From Shinella zoogloeoides (GTDB lineage Bacteria; Pseudomonadota; Alphaproteobacteria; Rhizobiales; Rhizobiaceae): a stretch of 64,000 nucleotides of DNA. The notes beneath the pieces were generated by a model that saw only the letters and a program-made list of their open reading frames with translations, did no database searches and was not told the origin of the DNA. Below, in pieces: positions 37,014-49,415 of this stretch (positions are counted from its first letter, which is position 1; each line of letters starts with the position of its first letter). Position numbers and translations under genes: made by a program. The stretch lies in NCBI RefSeq assembly GCF_003574625.1, contig NZ_QNUJ01000011.1:62001-126000 (forward strand), written 5' to 3'.

Positions 37014-38432
37014 ATGACAAATTGGCTACCCGATCTCCAGGCCTCCGACGGGCCGCTCTATGTCCGCATCGCCGACCAGATCGAGCAGGCGATCAATACC
37101 GGGGCGCTCGCCGCCGGCAGCAAGCTGCCGCCACAGCGCAACCTCGCCTATGATGTCGGCGTGACGATCGGCACGATCAGCCGCGCCTACAGCATGGTGC
37201 GCGAGCGCGGCCTCGTCAGCGGCGAAGTCGGGCGCGGAACCTATGTGCTCGGCACGGGCGCGGAGGACGAGCCGGCGCCGATCGACACGGTCAGCGCACG
37301 GCTTTCCGGCACGCGGGCCGCCAATGCCCCGCCGGGCAAGCTGCGCTTCGACACGACGGCGGCGACGGATGTCGGCCAGTCGGCCGTCATCACCGATATC
37401 CTTTCCGCCATCTGCCGCGAGCAGCCGAACGAGATCGCCAGCTACACCCGCAACTTCCCGCAGCATTGGCTGGAGGCCGGGCGGCGCTGGCTGAAACAGG
37501 GCGACTGGCAGCCGAGCCTCGACAGCATCGTGCCGACGCTGGGCGCGCATGCGGCGGTCATTGCCGCGGTTTCGGTCATCACCTCGCCCGGCGACCGCAT
37601 CGCCTTCGAGCACGTCACCTATTCGCAGATCAGCCGCGGCACCGCCCTCCTCGGCCGCCAGACCGCGCTCGTCGAGTCGGATGCCGAGGGGGTCATTCCC
37701 GAAGATTTCGAGCGGGTCTGCCTGCAGCAACATCCCAAGCTCGCCTTCCTGATGTCTTCGGCACAGAACCCGACCCTCGCCACCATGCCGGAGGAGCGCC
37801 GCCGTGCCATTGCCGCCATTGCCAGGCGGCACAATGTCTTCCTCGTGGAGGACAATCTCTACGGCGCGACGGCGGACACCGGCATTCCGCTGCTGGCGGA
37901 AATCGCGCCGGACCGCACCTTCCTCGTCGGCGGCCTGTCGAAGAGCGTCGCGGCCGGGGTGCGCGGCGGCTGGATCGCCTGCCCGCCGCATCTTGCCCAG
38001 CGCGTGCGCATCGCCCACAAGATGGTGAGCGGCGGCCTGCCCTATCTGCTTGCCGAACTCGGTGCGCGGCTGGTGCTGAGCGGCATGGCGGACACCATCC
38101 GCGGCAGGGTGGCCGAGGAAGTCGGCGCCCGCGAGGCCCATGCGCGGGACATCTTCGCCGGGCTCGATTTCAACTCGCACCCGCGCGTGCCGTTCCTCTG
38201 GCTGAAGCTGCCCGACCCCTGGCTCGCCGGCACCTTCCGGCAGGCGGCCTTCGACGAGGATATCCTCATCGACGACGAGGACGAGTTCAAGGCCGGCCGC
38301 ACCGAAAAGACCTTCTACCGGGTGCGCATCGGCCTTTCCTCGCCGGAGAACCGCGAGGACGTCGTCACCGGCCTGACGCGGCTGCGCCGCCTGCTCGCCC
38401 ATGGTCCGACAGGCTACGACAGCCCGGCCTGA
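37014..38432 (+). CDS. MocR-type GntR/aminotransferase transcriptional regulator
   Basis: 472 residues: an N-terminal GntR winged helix ([48 protein letters not shown] region, residues 15-75), a linker, and a C-terminal fold-type I aminotransferase domain. It has SAQNPT, the PLP-site lysine in [15 protein letters not shown] and EDNLYG. MocR proteins sense PLP or amino compounds and usually regulate a neighbouring gene. Here the divergent DUF1127 gene is the nearest candidate target. Confidence 0.9.
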   Translation: MTNWLPDLQASDGPLYVRIADQIEQAINTGALAAGSKLPPQRNLAYDVGVTIGTISRAYSMVRERGLVSGEVGRGTYVLGTGAEDEPAPIDTVSARLSGTRAANAPPGKLRFDTTAATDVGQSAVITDILSAICREQPNEIASYTRNFPQHWLEAGRRWLKQGDWQPSLDSIVPTLGAHAAVIAAVSVITSPGDRIAFEHVTYSQISRGTALLGRQTALVESDAEGVIPEDFERVCLQQHPKLAFLMSSAQNPTLATMPEERRRAIAAIARRHNVFLVEDNLYGATADTGIPLLAEIAPDRTFLVGGLSKSVAAGVRGGWIACPPHLAQRVRIAHKMVSGGLPYLLAELGARLVLSGMADTIRGRVAEEVGAREAHARDIFAGLDFNSHPRVPFLWLKLPDPWLAGTFRQAAFDEDILIDDEDEFKAGRTEKTFYRVRIGLSSPENREDVVTGLTRLRRLLAHGPTGYDSPA

Positions 38433-38536
38433 AAGCCGCTTTCTCATGTGGTTGGCGGTCATTTTCCTGTCGCGCTGCAAAGCAGCATGGGGTAAAGAGA
38501 CCGCAATCCTGCCCTCCACCGACAAGACGAGCGACG

Positions 38537-40756
<2,220 letters not shown>

Positions 40757-40784
40757 TCGGCGGGCATCGACGCCAGGTGATTTG

Positions 40785-40826
40785 CGGGCTCATCGTTCCA
40801 GCGGAACGATGAGCCCGTTTCCTTTT
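40785..40826 (+). terminator. Rho-independent terminator after purL
   Basis: Perfect 15-bp stem CGGGCTCATCGTTCC/GGAACGATGAGCCCG, 3-nt loop AGC, then TTTCCTTTT. One of the strongest hairpins in the window. Confidence 0.93.
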
Positions 40827-40967
40827 GCGGCGGGCTGCGACGCACAGCCTGGCCGCAGTCGCGCGCGGCCGCTCTTGTAGAAGCCGGGATGGACGACCTC
40901 TGCGATTGACCTTTCCGGATGTTCGCCACTATCCTGCATGGGCAATAACGGAATCGGAGACTTCACT

Positions 40968-41201
40968 GTGGCAATGAGCGCCGGCGACATCGAAACCCTC
41001 ATCAAGCAAGGCATTCCGGACGCCAAGGTGACGATCCGCGACCTTGCCGGCGACGGCGACCACTATGCGGCCGAGGTGGTGGCGGAAAGCTTCCGCGGCA
41101 AGAGCCGCGTGCAGCAGCACCAGATGGTCTACGAAGCGCTGAAGGGCAATATGGGCGGTGTGCTGCATGCCCTCGCCCTCCAGACCTCCGCGCCGGACTG
41201 A
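40968..41201 (+). CDS. bolA: BolA family protein
   Basis: About 77 residues, BolA/YrbA fold (IPDAKVTIRDLAGDGDHYAAEVVAESFRGKSRVQQHQMVYEAL with the conserved His). BolA proteins bind a [2Fe-2S] cluster jointly with CGFS monothiol glutaredoxins, and such a glutaredoxin gene lies 415 nt downstream. GTG at 40968 has GGAG about 9 nt upstream. ATG at 40974 or an in-frame ATG at 40938 are alternative starts. Confidence 0.92.
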   Translation: MAMSAGDIETLIKQGIPDAKVTIRDLAGDGDHYAAEVVAESFRGKSRVQQHQMVYEALKGNMGGVLHALALQTSAPD

Positions 41202-41208
41202 TCCGGCG

Positions 41209-41445
41209 GTGGCCGACCTCATCAAGGACCTCGTCAGCGGCGTGGTGGACGCAGCCCTCAAGGAGGTGCTGAAGAAGACCGGCGTGCGGTCGGCTTCGAC
41301 CCGCCGCAGGAAGGCCTCGGGCGGCCTCCTCGCCGACGTGATCGAAGCCGTGCTGAAGCCGGAGAAGAAGCCGGCGCGGCGCGCCCGCAAGCAGGTGAGC
41401 CGCCGCAGGACGGCGGCAAGCCGCAGCCCCCAGCGCAACCGCTAG
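41209..41445 (+). CDS. Small basic hypothetical protein between bolA and grxD
   Basis: About 78 residues from GTG at 41209, 7 nt after bolA. The N-terminal part is an amphipathic helix (ADLIKDLVSGVVDAALKEVLKK) with a second helix (LLADVIEAVLK). The C-terminus is very Arg/Lys-rich and probably disordered (ARRARKQVSRRRTAASRS). No known domain. The frame extends 17 codons upstream inside bolA, less likely coding. It may be real given its position in the bolA-grxD unit, but coding evidence is modest. Confidence 0.45.
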   Translation: MADLIKDLVSGVVDAALKEVLKKTGVRSASTRRRKASGGLLADVIEAVLKPEKKPARRARKQVSRRRTAASRSPQRNR

Positions 41446-41615
41446 CCTCGACCGACCGGGCAAAGGCGCGGCGAACGCGCAACACCCCGCAAGTCGTAAG
41501 GCAGCCCCCGGCGTTTTTTCCCGGGCGCTTCTGGCAATTGTCACACGAGATTGTTATCTAGGGCGAACGGTTCATCGCATCGGCCCTTGAAGCCGATTTG
41601 CCAGGGAATATTGAA

Positions 41616-41951
41616 ATGAGCGGCATCCACGATTTCATCGACAATGAAGTGAAGACCAACGACGTCGTCCTGTTCATGAAGGGCACGCCGGAATTCCCCC
41701 AGTGCGGGTTCTCCGGCCAGGTCGTGCAGATCCTCGACTATGTGGGTGTCGACTACAAGGGCATCAACGTGCTCGCCGACGCCGACATCCGCCAGGGCAT
41801 CAAGGACTATTCCAACTGGCCGACCATCCCGCAGCTTTACGTGAAGGGTGAGTTCGTCGGCGGTTGCGACATCGTGCGCGAGATGTTCCAGTCGGGCGAG
41901 TTGCAGACCCATCTTCAGGGCCAGGGCATCGCCGTCAAGGGCGCCGCCTGA
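41616..41951 (+). CDS. grxD: Monothiol CGFS glutaredoxin (Grx4 family)
   Basis: 111-residue glutaredoxin with active site CGFS at 30-33, preceded by the class-typical MKGTPEFPQ. Such proteins carry and hand over [2Fe-2S] clusters and partner BolA. ATG at 41616 has AGGGA upstream; an in-frame ATG at 41598 is less likely. With bolA it forms the conserved purL-bolA-grxD neighbourhood of alphaproteobacteria, functionally linked to the suf genes at the start of the window. Confidence 0.97.
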   Translation: MSGIHDFIDNEVKTNDVVLFMKGTPEFPQCGFSGQVVQILDYVGVDYKGINVLADADIRQGIKDYSNWPTIPQLYVKGEFVGGCDIVREMFQSGELQTHLQGQGIAVKGAA

Positions 41952-41985
41952 CGCCTTTCCGATCTTTCGCCGGCAAGCTTTTCAA

Positions 41986-42018
41986 AAGGCGCCGCACCCA
42001 GCGGCGCCTTATCTCTTT
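41986..42018 (+). terminator. Hairpin after grxD
   Basis: Perfect 10-bp stem AAGGCGCCGC/GCGGCGCCTT with a 5-nt loop. The tail ATCTCTTT is only partly T-rich, so termination may be incomplete before the MFS gene at 42035. Confidence 0.6.
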
Positions 42019-42034
42019 CATGGAATAAATTGAT

Positions 42035-43282
42035 ATGTCTGGACTTTCCCCTGAATCGGCCCAGCGCCTGAAAGGCATGGGCAAAGTAGAATTCATCGCA
42101 CTGATGGCCCTCCTGATGGCGCTCAACGCGCTCGCCATCGACATCATGCTGCCCGGTCTCCAGGAGATCGGCGCCAGCCTCGGCGTCGAGAACGAGAACC
42201 ACCGCCAATATGTCATCTCGGCCTACCTGATCGGCTTTGCCTGCGCGCAGCTCTTCTACGGCCCGATCTCCGACCGTTTCGGCCGGCGCAAGCCGATGCT
42301 CTTCGGCCTTGCCATCTATGCCGTGTCGTCGCTCTTCGCCATCCTCGTGCCGAGCTTCGCCGCGCTGCTGGCGCTGCGCTTCATCCAGGGCATCGGCTCG
42401 GCCGCAACGCGCGTCATCACCGTCTCCATCGTCCGCGACGTCTTCGGCGGGCGCGCGATGGCGGAGGTCATGTCGCTCATCATGATGGTCTTCATGGTCG
42501 TTCCGGTCATGGCGCCGGGCACCGGCCAGGTCGTCATGCTGTTCGGCGAATGGCACCTGATCTTCATCTTCATGGCGGTCATGACCGTGGTCGTCGGCAC
42601 GTGGATGTATATCCGCCTGCCGGAGACCCTGCATCCCGAGGACGTGCGCCCCTTCACGGCGCGCTCGATACTCGGCGGCTTCCGCATCGTTCTCACCGAC
42701 CGCGTGGCGCTCTGCTACACGCTGGCGAGCACCTTCATCTTCGGCGGGCTCTTCGGCTTCATCAACTCGGCGCAGCAGATCTATGTCGGCATCTACGGGC
42801 TCGGCGTGTGGTTCCCGCTCGCCTTCGCCGGCGTCGCCGCCTTCATGGCCCTGTCGTCCTTCGTCAATTCGCGGCTCGTCGGGCGCTTCGGCATGCGGCG
42901 CCTGTCGCATGGCGCACTGCTCGGCTTCCTGACCGTGAACACGATCTGGCTCGTCCTGACGCTGCTCTGGCCGACGCATCTGCCGTTTGCGATCTTCATC
43001 GTGATCTTCGCGCTGACGATGTTCCAGTTCGGCTGGATCGGCTCGAACTTCAACTCGCTCGCCATGGAGCCGCTTGGCCACGTCGCCGGCACAGCCTCTT
43101 CGGTGCTCGGCTTCATGGGCACGGCCGGCGGCACGGTGATCGGCGCGATCATCGGCCAGTCCTTCAACGGCACCTCGCTGCCGCTGGTCATCGGCTTCTT
43201 CACCCTCTCGGTGATCGGCCTCATCTTCGTGCTGATCGCCGAGCACGGGAAGCTGTTCCAGCCGCATAACAAGCCGGTTTGA
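42035..43282 (+). CDS. MFS drug transporter, Bcr/CflA type
   Basis: 415-residue inner-membrane proton antiporter with about 12 TM helices. N-terminal motif MLPGLQEIGASLGVEN, loop motif YGPISDRFGRRKPML (MFS motif A) and a central VMAPGTGQVV segment match the Bcr/CflA multidrug subfamily. Substrate unknown. ATG at 42035 starts 83 nt after grxD, beyond a hairpin. Ends before a strong bidirectional terminator. Confidence 0.9.
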   Translation: MSGLSPESAQRLKGMGKVEFIALMALLMALNALAIDIMLPGLQEIGASLGVENENHRQYVISAYLIGFACAQLFYGPISDRFGRRKPMLFGLAIYAVSSLFAILVPSFAALLALRFIQGIGSAATRVITVSIVRDVFGGRAMAEVMSLIMMVFMVVPVMAPGTGQVVMLFGEWHLIFIFMAVMTVVVGTWMYIRLPETLHPEDVRPFTARSILGGFRIVLTDRVALCYTLASTFIFGGLFGFINSAQQIYVGIYGLGVWFPLAFAGVAAFMALSSFVNSRLVGRFGMRRLSHGALLGFLTVNTIWLVLTLLWPTHLPFAIFIVIFALTMFQFGWIGSNFNSLAMEPLGHVAGTASSVLGFMGTAGGTVIGAIIGQSFNGTSLPLVIGFFTLSVIGLIFVLIAEHGKLFQPHNKPV

Positions 43283-43395
43283 GAAGGCGGCGGGGCTGCA
43301 TGCAGTTCCGCTCCGCTTCCCAGCCTGCCCCTCTTCACGGCGTGGATCCTCGGGTCGAGCCCGAGGATGACGGGAGGCAAGGCTTGAAGGCAAAC

Positions 43396-43429
43396 AAAAG
43401 GCCCGGATGCGGATGCAGCCGGGCCTTTT
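43396..43429. terminator. Bidirectional terminator between the MFS and inositol-phosphatase genes
   Basis: Perfect 11-bp stem AAAAGGCCCGG/CCGGGCCTTTT with a 12-nt loop. T-runs are present on both strands (CTTTTCATT and CTTTTGTTT). It lies between two convergent genes. Confidence 0.88.
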
Positions 43430-43446
43430 CATTCAATGCGCTCCAC

Positions 43447-44265
43447 TCAGTCGACGAAGACCTCGCGGCGAAGCATCTCCCAGCTTTCCCTGTCCGGCGC
43501 CAGCAGCAGGCCACCCTCGACGTGATGGGGCCTGTAGGCCGAGCCGTCGAAACGGGCGGCATAGGCGCCGGCCTCCCGCGCGATCAGCGTGCCGGCGAGG
43601 TGATCCCAGGGCATCAGCTTGTTGTACATGAGGTAATGCAGGTTGCCGCCCGCGAAGGTGCGGTATTCGTGCGCGGCGCAGCGATAGTTGGAAACGAAGG
43701 CGACCTTGGCGAGGTTCGACAGGACGCGGGCGCGGCGCGCGCGGTCGAGGAAGCTGGTGGATGCCATGCCGGTCATCGCCTCGAGCGGCGCGGCGCCGCG
43801 CGTCTTCAGCCGGACCGCCGGGCGATGATCGCCCGTCTGCCAGGCGCCGCCGCCCTTTTCCGCCATCACGAAATCGTCGCCCATCGGATCGTAGATGATG
43901 CCGCCGACCGTCTCGCCGCCGGAAACGATGGCCGCCATGACGCCGAAGAGCGGCACGCCGGCCGCGAAATTGAAGGTGCCGTCGATCGGATCGACGACGA
44001 TGGCGAGCTCTGCATCCGCAAGCTTGCCCAGCAGCGCAGGATCGGCCGCGACCGATTCCTCACCGACGAACAGCACGCCCGGAAACTGCGCCGTCACCTC
44101 GCGCTTGATGAAGCGCTCGGCCGCCTCGTCGGCTTCCGTCACGAGGTCGTTGGCGTCCGCCTTGGTGCGGATGTCGCCCTTGCCGAGGGCGCGGAAGCGC
44201 GGGCGGATTTCGGCCTCGGCCGCCTGTGCGAGCACGAGCGCCAGCGCATTGATGTCAATCGTCAT
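43447..44265 (-). CDS. Inositol monophosphatase family protein
   Basis: 272-residue metal-dependent sugar/nucleotide phosphatase. Metal site motifs GEES at 68-71 and DPIDGT at 92-97, plus the C-terminal [14 protein letters not shown], are intact. Whether it acts on inositol phosphate, PAP (CysQ type) or another substrate cannot be told. Its start overlaps the 3' end of ttcA by 11 nt, so the two are translationally linked. Confidence 0.9.
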   Translation of the reverse strand: MTIDINALALVLAQAAEAEIRPRFRALGKGDIRTKADANDLVTEADEAAERFIKREVTAQFPGVLFVGEESVAADPALLGKLADAELAIVVDPIDGTFNFAAGVPLFGVMAAIVSGGETVGGIIYDPMGDDFVMAEKGGGAWQTGDHRPAVRLKTRGAAPLEAMTGMASTSFLDRARRARVLSNLAKVAFVSNYRCAAHEYRTFAGGNLHYLMYNKLMPWDHLAGTLIAREAGAYAARFDGSAYRPHHVEGGLLLAPDRESWEMLRREVFVD

Positions 44266-45121
44266 TTTGTCTTACCGTTTCCAGGGAGGAGAAATCGAAA
44301 AGCTTCGGATCGAGGAGATGGGACGGGTTGGTGTGGCCCAGCGCCCGCAGCATGGCGTCCTTGCGGCCCGGCATGCGCGTCTCGATATCCGCCAGCATCG
44401 CCTTCATCGCATTGCGCTGGAGACCGTCCTGCGAGCCGCAGAGGTCGCAGGGAATGATCGGGAAGCGCATGGCGGCGGCGAATTTCGCAAGGTCGTCCTC
44501 CGCCGCATAGGCGAGCGGACGCAGCACCATCAGATCGCCCTCGTCGTTCAAGAGCTTCGGCGGCATGGCGGCGAGCCGCCCGCCGTGGAAGAAGTTCATG
44601 AAGAAGGTCTCGAGGATATCCTCGCGATGGTGGCCGAGCACCAGCGCGTCGCAGCCCTCCTCCCGGGCGATGCGATAAAGGTTGCCGCGCCGGAGCCGCG
44701 AGCAGAGCGAGCAATAGGTCGCTCCCGTCGGCACCTTCTCCTTCACGATGGAGTAGGTGTCGCGATATTCGATGCGGTGTTTCACGCCGATGGATTTCAG
44801 GTAGTCCGGCAGGATGTGCTTGGGAAAGTTCGGCTGGCCCTGGTCGAGATTGCAGGCGATCAGCTCGACGGGCAGCAGGCCGCGCCATTGGAGGTCCATG
44901 AGGAGCGCCAGCAGGCCGTAGCTGTCCTTGCCGCCGGAAAGGCCGACGAGCCAGCGCTTCTGGCCCTTGAGCATGGCGAAGTCGTCCATCGCCTGCCGCA
45001 CGTGGCGGAGCAGGCGCTTGCGCAGCTTGTTGAAGGAGACGCTCGACGGCGCATCCGCGAAGAGCGGATGGCGGCCATCCTCCGGTGCATCGTCTTCGAT
45101 TTCGGCAAGGGCAAGGGTCAT
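44255..45121 (-). CDS. ttcA: tRNA 2-thiocytidine biosynthesis protein TtcA
   Basis: 288-residue PP-loop ATPase that thiolates C32 of some tRNAs and needs a [4Fe-4S] cluster. PP-loop SGGKDS at 62-67, cluster cysteines C137 and C140 in YCSLC, and the third-site pair C225/C228 in PCDLC. ATG at 45121 fits the family start. Co-directional with glsA upstream (31-nt gap) and overlapping the inositol phosphatase gene. Confidence 0.95.
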   Translation of the reverse strand: MTLALAEIEDDAPEDGRHPLFADAPSSVSFNKLRKRLLRHVRQAMDDFAMLKGQKRWLVGLSGGKDSYGLLALLMDLQWRGLLPVELIACNLDQGQPNFPKHILPDYLKSIGVKHRIEYRDTYSIVKEKVPTGATYCSLCSRLRRGNLYRIAREEGCDALVLGHHREDILETFFMNFFHGGRLAAMPPKLLNDEGDLMVLRPLAYAAEDDLAKFAAAMRFPIIPCDLCGSQDGLQRNAMKAMLADIETRMPGRKDAMLRALGHTNPSHLLDPKLFDFSSLETVRQNDD

Positions 45122-45152
45122 GCGCCTGCAATGCCCCGAACGGCCGGCACAA

Positions 45153-46082
45153 TCAAGCCCCGAAGACGGACCAGCCGGTGCGCGTTGCCAGCATTTCCAG
45201 CGCCAACGAGCCGAGCAGCGAATTGCCGTTCTCGTTGAGGCCCGGCGACCAGACCGCGACCGAGGCCTTTCCGGGCGCGACGGCGAGGATACCGCCGCCG
45301 ACGCCGCTCTTGCCGGGCAGGCCGACGCGATAGGCAAAATCGCCCGAGCCGTCATAGTGGCCGCAGGTCAGCATCAGGGCATTGATGCGCCGCGCCCGAA
45401 GATGCGAGACGACGCGGTGGCCGGTGAGAGGATTGGTGCCGCTGTTGGCGAGGAACAGCCCTGCCCGCGCCAGCTGCCGGCAGCTCATCGCCAGCGCGCA
45501 TTGATGGAAATAGACGCCGAGCACCAGTTCGGCCGCATGGTCGAGCTTGCCGAAGGAGCGCATGAAATTGGCGAGCGCGAAATTGCGGAAGCCCGTCGCC
45601 TGCTCCGAGCGCGCCACGGCCTGGTCGACGATGATATCCTCCTCGTCCGCCAGATAGCGCAGGAAGCGCACGACCTCGCCGATCGCCTCCTTCGGCGTGT
45701 GGCCGGCGAGCACGAGATCTGTGATGGCGATGGCCCCGGCATTGATGAAGGGATTGCGCGGGATGCCGGCTTCCTGTTCGAGCTGGACAATGGAATTGAA
45801 GGCCGAGCCGGAGGGCTCGCGCCCGACGCGCTTCCAGATGCCCTCGCCATGCTTGCCGAGCGCCAGCGTCAGGGTGAAGACCTTTGAGATGCTCTGGATG
45901 GAAAAGGCCTCATCCGCGTCGCCGGCAAGGTGGGTTTCGCCATCGACCGTAACGACGGCCATGCCGAATTTCTGAGGGTCCACATGGGCAAGCTGCGGAA
46001 TGTAATCGGCCACCTTGCCCTCGCCGCGCCGCGGCGACAGGCTCGCATGGATTTCCTCGACGATAGCCTGAAGGTCTGTCAC
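45153..46082 (-). CDS. glsA: Glutaminase
   Basis: 309-residue serine-dependent beta-lactamase-fold glutaminase converting glutamine to glutamate and ammonia. Catalytic SxxK in [11 protein letters not shown], with [11 protein letters not shown] and [12 protein letters not shown] as family landmarks. Start is GTG at 46082, 7 nt after GGGGG; the frame is open ten codons further but runs into the rpsD terminator hairpin. Glutaminases of this type can aid acid tolerance. Confidence 0.96.
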   Translation of the reverse strand: MTDLQAIVEEIHASLSPRRGEGKVADYIPQLAHVDPQKFGMAVVTVDGETHLAGDADEAFSIQSISKVFTLTLALGKHGEGIWKRVGREPSGSAFNSIVQLEQEAGIPRNPFINAGAIAITDLVLAGHTPKEAIGEVVRFLRYLADEEDIIVDQAVARSEQATGFRNFALANFMRSFGKLDHAAELVLGVYFHQCALAMSCRQLARAGLFLANSGTNPLTGHRVVSHLRARRINALMLTCGHYDGSGDFAYRVGLPGKSGVGGGILAVAPGKASVAVWSPGLNENGNSLLGSLALEMLATRTGWSVFGA

Positions 46083-46090
46083 GCGGGTAC

Positions 46091-46128
46091 CCCCAAAAGA
46101 AAAAGCCGCCAATCTCTTGGCGGCTTTT
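46091..46128 (-). terminator. Terminator of rpsD
   Basis: Perfect 12-bp stem AAAAGCCGCCAA/TTGGCGGCTTTT with a 4-nt loop. On the minus strand it runs into TTTTTCTTTTGGGG. It ends 8 nt before the glsA GTG, so glsA may get some read-through. Confidence 0.92.
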
Positions 46129-46156
46129 CCAGATTGCGCAAGGCGTCTTTCGCGAA

Positions 46157-46774
46157 TTAACGCGAGTAGAATTCGACGACCAGGTGCGGTTCCATGACGA
46201 CCGCGTAGGGAACGTCGGAGAGAACCGGAACGCGAACGAAGGTCGCGGTCATCTTGTTGTGGTCGGCTTCGATGTAGTCCGGAACGTCGCGTTCAGCGAG
46301 GCCAACGGATTCGAGAACCGTGACGAGCTGCTTGGACTTTTCCTTGACTTCGATGACGTCGCCCGGCTTGCAGCGGTAGGAACCGATGTTGACGCGGACG
46401 CCGTTGACCTTGACGTGGCCGTGGTTGACGAACTGACGGGCAGCGAAGACCGTCGGAACGAACTTGGCGCGGTAGACGATCGCGTCGAGGCGCGATTCGA
46501 GCAGGCCGATCAGGTTTTCCGGGGTGTCGCCCTTGCGGCGTTCGGCTTCGGCGAAGATCGCGCGGAACTGCTTCTCGCGGATATCGCCATAGTAGCCCTT
46601 CAGCTTCTGCTTGGCGCGGAGCTGAACACCGAAGTCCGAAAGCTTGGACTTGCGGCGCTGGCCGTGCTGGCCCGGGCCGTATTCGCGGCGGTTGACCGGG
46701 GACTTCGGACGGCCCCAGATGTTTTCGCCCATACGGCGGTCGATTTTGTACTTGGATGCAGCGCGCTTGCTCAT
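46157..46774 (-). CDS. rpsD: 30S ribosomal protein S4
   Basis: 205-residue primary 16S-binding protein with an S4 RNA-binding domain ([40 protein letters not shown]). It starts [26 protein letters not shown] as in Rhizobiales. As usual for alphaproteobacteria it stands alone, outside the alpha operon. GAGGAA lies about 6 nt upstream of ATG 46774. A minus-strand TTGACA (46907-46902) about 130 nt upstream could be its -35, though the matching -10 is poor. Confidence 0.99.
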   Translation of the reverse strand: MSKRAASKYKIDRRMGENIWGRPKSPVNRREYGPGQHGQRRKSKLSDFGVQLRAKQKLKGYYGDIREKQFRAIFAEAERRKGDTPENLIGLLESRLDAIVYRAKFVPTVFAARQFVNHGHVKVNGVRVNIGSYRCKPGDVIEVKEKSKQLVTVLESVGLAERDVPDYIEADHNKMTATFVRVPVLSDVPYAVVMEPHLVVEFYSR

Positions 46775-46995
46775 CGCATTTCCTCTAGGTCTTGTTATGC
46801 CGTTCCCTTGCGGGACCGGCTGAAGGAAACACGCCCTCCTCTGAACCTTTTTCGGGTTCCGACAGGTTTCTCACGATCGCGACCGGAGAATCCACGGGAC
46901 ATGTCAAATGAAACACCGGACATTTCTGCCCGGCGCTGGCGGGGTCATTAGGCGGGTTTCAGGAAGATGTCAACGCGGAAAGCCCGGAAATCCGA

Positions 46996-48507
46996 CTATT
47001 CCGCGGCATCGCGGTGAGAATCCGCAAGGTCCGGCCCGTTGGCGTCGCCCGGCAGCGTCTCGCAGCCGAGGTCCGGGAAGGCGACGATGCGGTGGCCGGC
47101 GAGATCGCTGTGCACGACCACCAGCCCCTGCTCCTCGAAATAGCCGAGGAGACGGCGCGCGCGGCGGGCCGAATGGGTGCCATAGGCGCGCGCGATCCGC
47201 GCATCCGAGGGGCAGGCCAGCCCGCGCACCGCCGCCTGCGCGACGAGCAGGAACACGCCCTGCAAATCCTCGGTGACGCTGCGGGAAAGATCGAGCGCCC
47301 TCGCCCAGACCTCCGTCGCCGCCGTCTCGGCATCCACACCCGAACGGGCGACCGCCATCTTGCGCCTGAAGGCCGGCAGCGAGAGCGGCGCGCCGGGCAC
47401 GCGGCGGATGCGGCAGCGCACGAGGAAATCCTGGAACATTTCGGCATCGGCCCGGAAGGCGGCCTCGGGGTTGGCGAGGATTTCGGCGAGCGCCTGGTCG
47501 AGCAGGCTTTCGCGCTCCTCGGCGGAAATCTCCGGCGCTGGGGCTTTCGCCTCCGTCTGCACCGGCTCCGGCCGGGCGCGGGAAAGTTCGGCAAGGATAT
47601 CCGTCGTCGGGCGCGGCGCGGGCGGCGCGCGGCGGACGACGGGACGTGTGAATTCGTCCGGGTCCGGCGTGAAGATCAGGTCTTCGACATCCTGCGGCGC
47701 ATCCGGCAGGGGCATCAGCTTGGGACTGGTGGAGCGCGCGGAGGTCTCGACCGCGCCGATCGTCACCGGCAGCGGGCGGCGCGACAGCGCCGGGCCGAGC
47801 GCGACGAAGGAGCCGCGCGGCAGGTCGCGGAACATTTCCGCCTGCCGCCGGTCGAGGCCGAGAAGATCGGCGGCGCGCGCCATGTCGATATCGAGGAAGG
47901 TGCGGCCCATCAGGAAGTTGGAGGCTTCGGCGGCGACGTTCTTGGCAAGCTTGGCGAGGCGCTGCGTGGCGATGACGCCGGCAAGGCCGCGCTTTCGGCC
48001 ACGGCACATCAGGTTCGTCATCGCGCCGAGCGAGAGTTTGCGCGCTTCTTCGGAGACTTCGCCGCTGACGGCGGGGGCGAAAAGCTGCGCCTCGTCGACG
48101 ACAACAAGCACCGGATACCAGTAGTCGCGATCCGCATCGAACAGCGCGTTGAGGAAGATGCCGGCCGCGCGCATCTGCTCGTCGGCCTCAAGGCCCTCCA
48201 GCGAGAGCACGCAGGACACGCGATGCTGGCGAATGCGGGTGGCGATGCCGACAAGCTCCGCCTCCGTGCGCTCGCCATCGACCACCACATGGCCGAAGCG
48301 GTCGGACAGCGTGACGAAGTCCCCTTCGGGATCGATGATGACCTGCTGCACCCATTGCGCGGACTGTTCGAGCAGGCGGCGCAGGAGATGCGACTTGCCC
48401 GAACCCGAATTGCCCTGCACGAGCAGGCGCGTCGCCAGCAGTTCCTCGATATCGAGCCTGGCCGGTGCGCCGCCCTGCACCGTTCCCATGTCGATGCCGA
48501 CCTTCAT
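46996..48507 (-). CDS. HerA-like DUF87 ATPase
   Basis: 503-residue P-loop ATPase of the HerA/FtsK superfamily. Walker A GNSGSGKS at 32-39, Walker B VLVVVDEAQLFAP near 133, and an arginine-rich segment MCRGRKRGLAGVIATQRLAKL. A C-terminal helical region after a Pro/Arg-rich linker carries a probable winged-helix part (YGTHSARRARRLLGYFEEQGLVVVHSD). HerA proteins pump or translocate DNA, often with the nuclease NurA; no NurA-like gene is adjacent. ATG at 48507 has an AGGA ribosome site; an earlier in-frame start is less likely. Confidence 0.85.
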   Translation of the reverse strand: MKVGIDMGTVQGGAPARLDIEELLATRLLVQGNSGSGKSHLLRRLLEQSAQWVQQVIIDPEGDFVTLSDRFGHVVVDGERTEAELVGIATRIRQHRVSCVLSLEGLEADEQMRAAGIFLNALFDADRDYWYPVLVVVDEAQLFAPAVSGEVSEEARKLSLGAMTNLMCRGRKRGLAGVIATQRLAKLAKNVAAEASNFLMGRTFLDIDMARAADLLGLDRRQAEMFRDLPRGSFVALGPALSRRPLPVTIGAVETSARSTSPKLMPLPDAPQDVEDLIFTPDPDEFTRPVVRRAPPAPRPTTDILAELSRARPEPVQTEAKAPAPEISAEERESLLDQALAEILANPEAAFRADAEMFQDFLVRCRIRRVPGAPLSLPAFRRKMAVARSGVDAETAATEVWARALDLSRSVTEDLQGVFLLVAQAAVRGLACPSDARIARAYGTHSARRARRLLGYFEEQGLVVVHSDLAGHRIVAFPDLGCETLPGDANGPDLADSHRDAAE

Positions 48508-48626
48508 CCCGTTCCTCGTTCCTGAAAAATCCGATTCGCCCGGCCGCCTGCGGAGGGCCGGCAAGCCCTAACACGAAATCAACGCCCGTCGCGCCCGGCT
48601 TTTGAAAAACCCACAGGAATGCCGTG

Positions 48627-49415
48627 TCAGACGACGCGCAGACCAAAACCCTGCATCAGCCGGCACGTCGCGAAATCCGGCCTGCCGGAGGTGAAGACGG
48701 CGATGTCCTCGCCGGGCGCGATGGTTTCCAGCGGCGGGACGAGGCGGCGGGTCTGGCGGGCGATCGCCTCGGCGGGGTCGAGCCAGTCGACCGGCCAGGG
48801 GGCGAGCTTGCGGAAGAGGTTCGCCATGAAGGGATAATGTGTGCAGGCAAGCACGACGATATCGGTCTTGCGGCCCATCTCGTCGACGAAGCAGGGAATG
48901 ATCTCGCTGCGCACCGCCTGGTCGGAAAGGCTTTCGCCGCGGATATAGGCCTCGGCCATGCGGGCGAGATTTTCCGAGCCGACGAGGCGGACGTCGCACT
49001 GGCTGGCAAAGGACTGGATGAGGTCGCGCGTATAGGCGCGCTTGACCGTGCCGGGTGTCGCCAGCACCGAGACGAGGCCGGAGCGCGTGCGCTCGGCGGC
49101 GGGCTTGATGGCCGGAACGGTGCCGACGAAGGGCATGTGCGGAAAGGCGGCGCGCAGGTCCGCGCCGACGAGCGTGAAGGCGGTGTTGCAGGCGATGACG
49201 CAGACTTCCGGGTCGTGCTCGTTCAGGAGCTTGCCGAAGAGCTCGACGATATGCGCCTTCAGCGCCGGCTCTTCCCAGCCGCCATAGGGAAAGCCCGCAT
49301 CGTCGGCGACATAGGTGAAATGCCGCTCCGGCATCAGCACGCGAGCCTCGCGCAGCACGGTGAGGCCTCCGATACCGCTGTCGAACATGAGAACTGGCTT
49401 GGCGCTATTCGTCAC
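48627..49415 (-). CDS. murI: Glutamate racemase
   Basis: 262-residue cofactor-independent racemase making D-glutamate for peptidoglycan. [10 protein letters not shown] at 11-20, the two catalytic cysteines C76 (ACNTAF) and C191 (ACTHYPF). Start is GTG at 49415 with AAGGTG upstream, placing it 11 nt inside the end of the methyltransferase gene, so the two are coupled; the ORF extends 16 codons more into that gene but without homology. Confidence 0.96.
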   Translation of the reverse strand: MTNSAKPVLMFDSGIGGLTVLREARVLMPERHFTYVADDAGFPYGGWEEPALKAHIVELFGKLLNEHDPEVCVIACNTAFTLVGADLRAAFPHMPFVGTVPAIKPAAERTRSGLVSVLATPGTVKRAYTRDLIQSFASQCDVRLVGSENLARMAEAYIRGESLSDQAVRSEIIPCFVDEMGRKTDIVVLACTHYPFMANLFRKLAPWPVDWLDPAEAIARQTRRLVPPLETIAPGEDIAVFTSGRPDFATCRLMQGFGLRVV

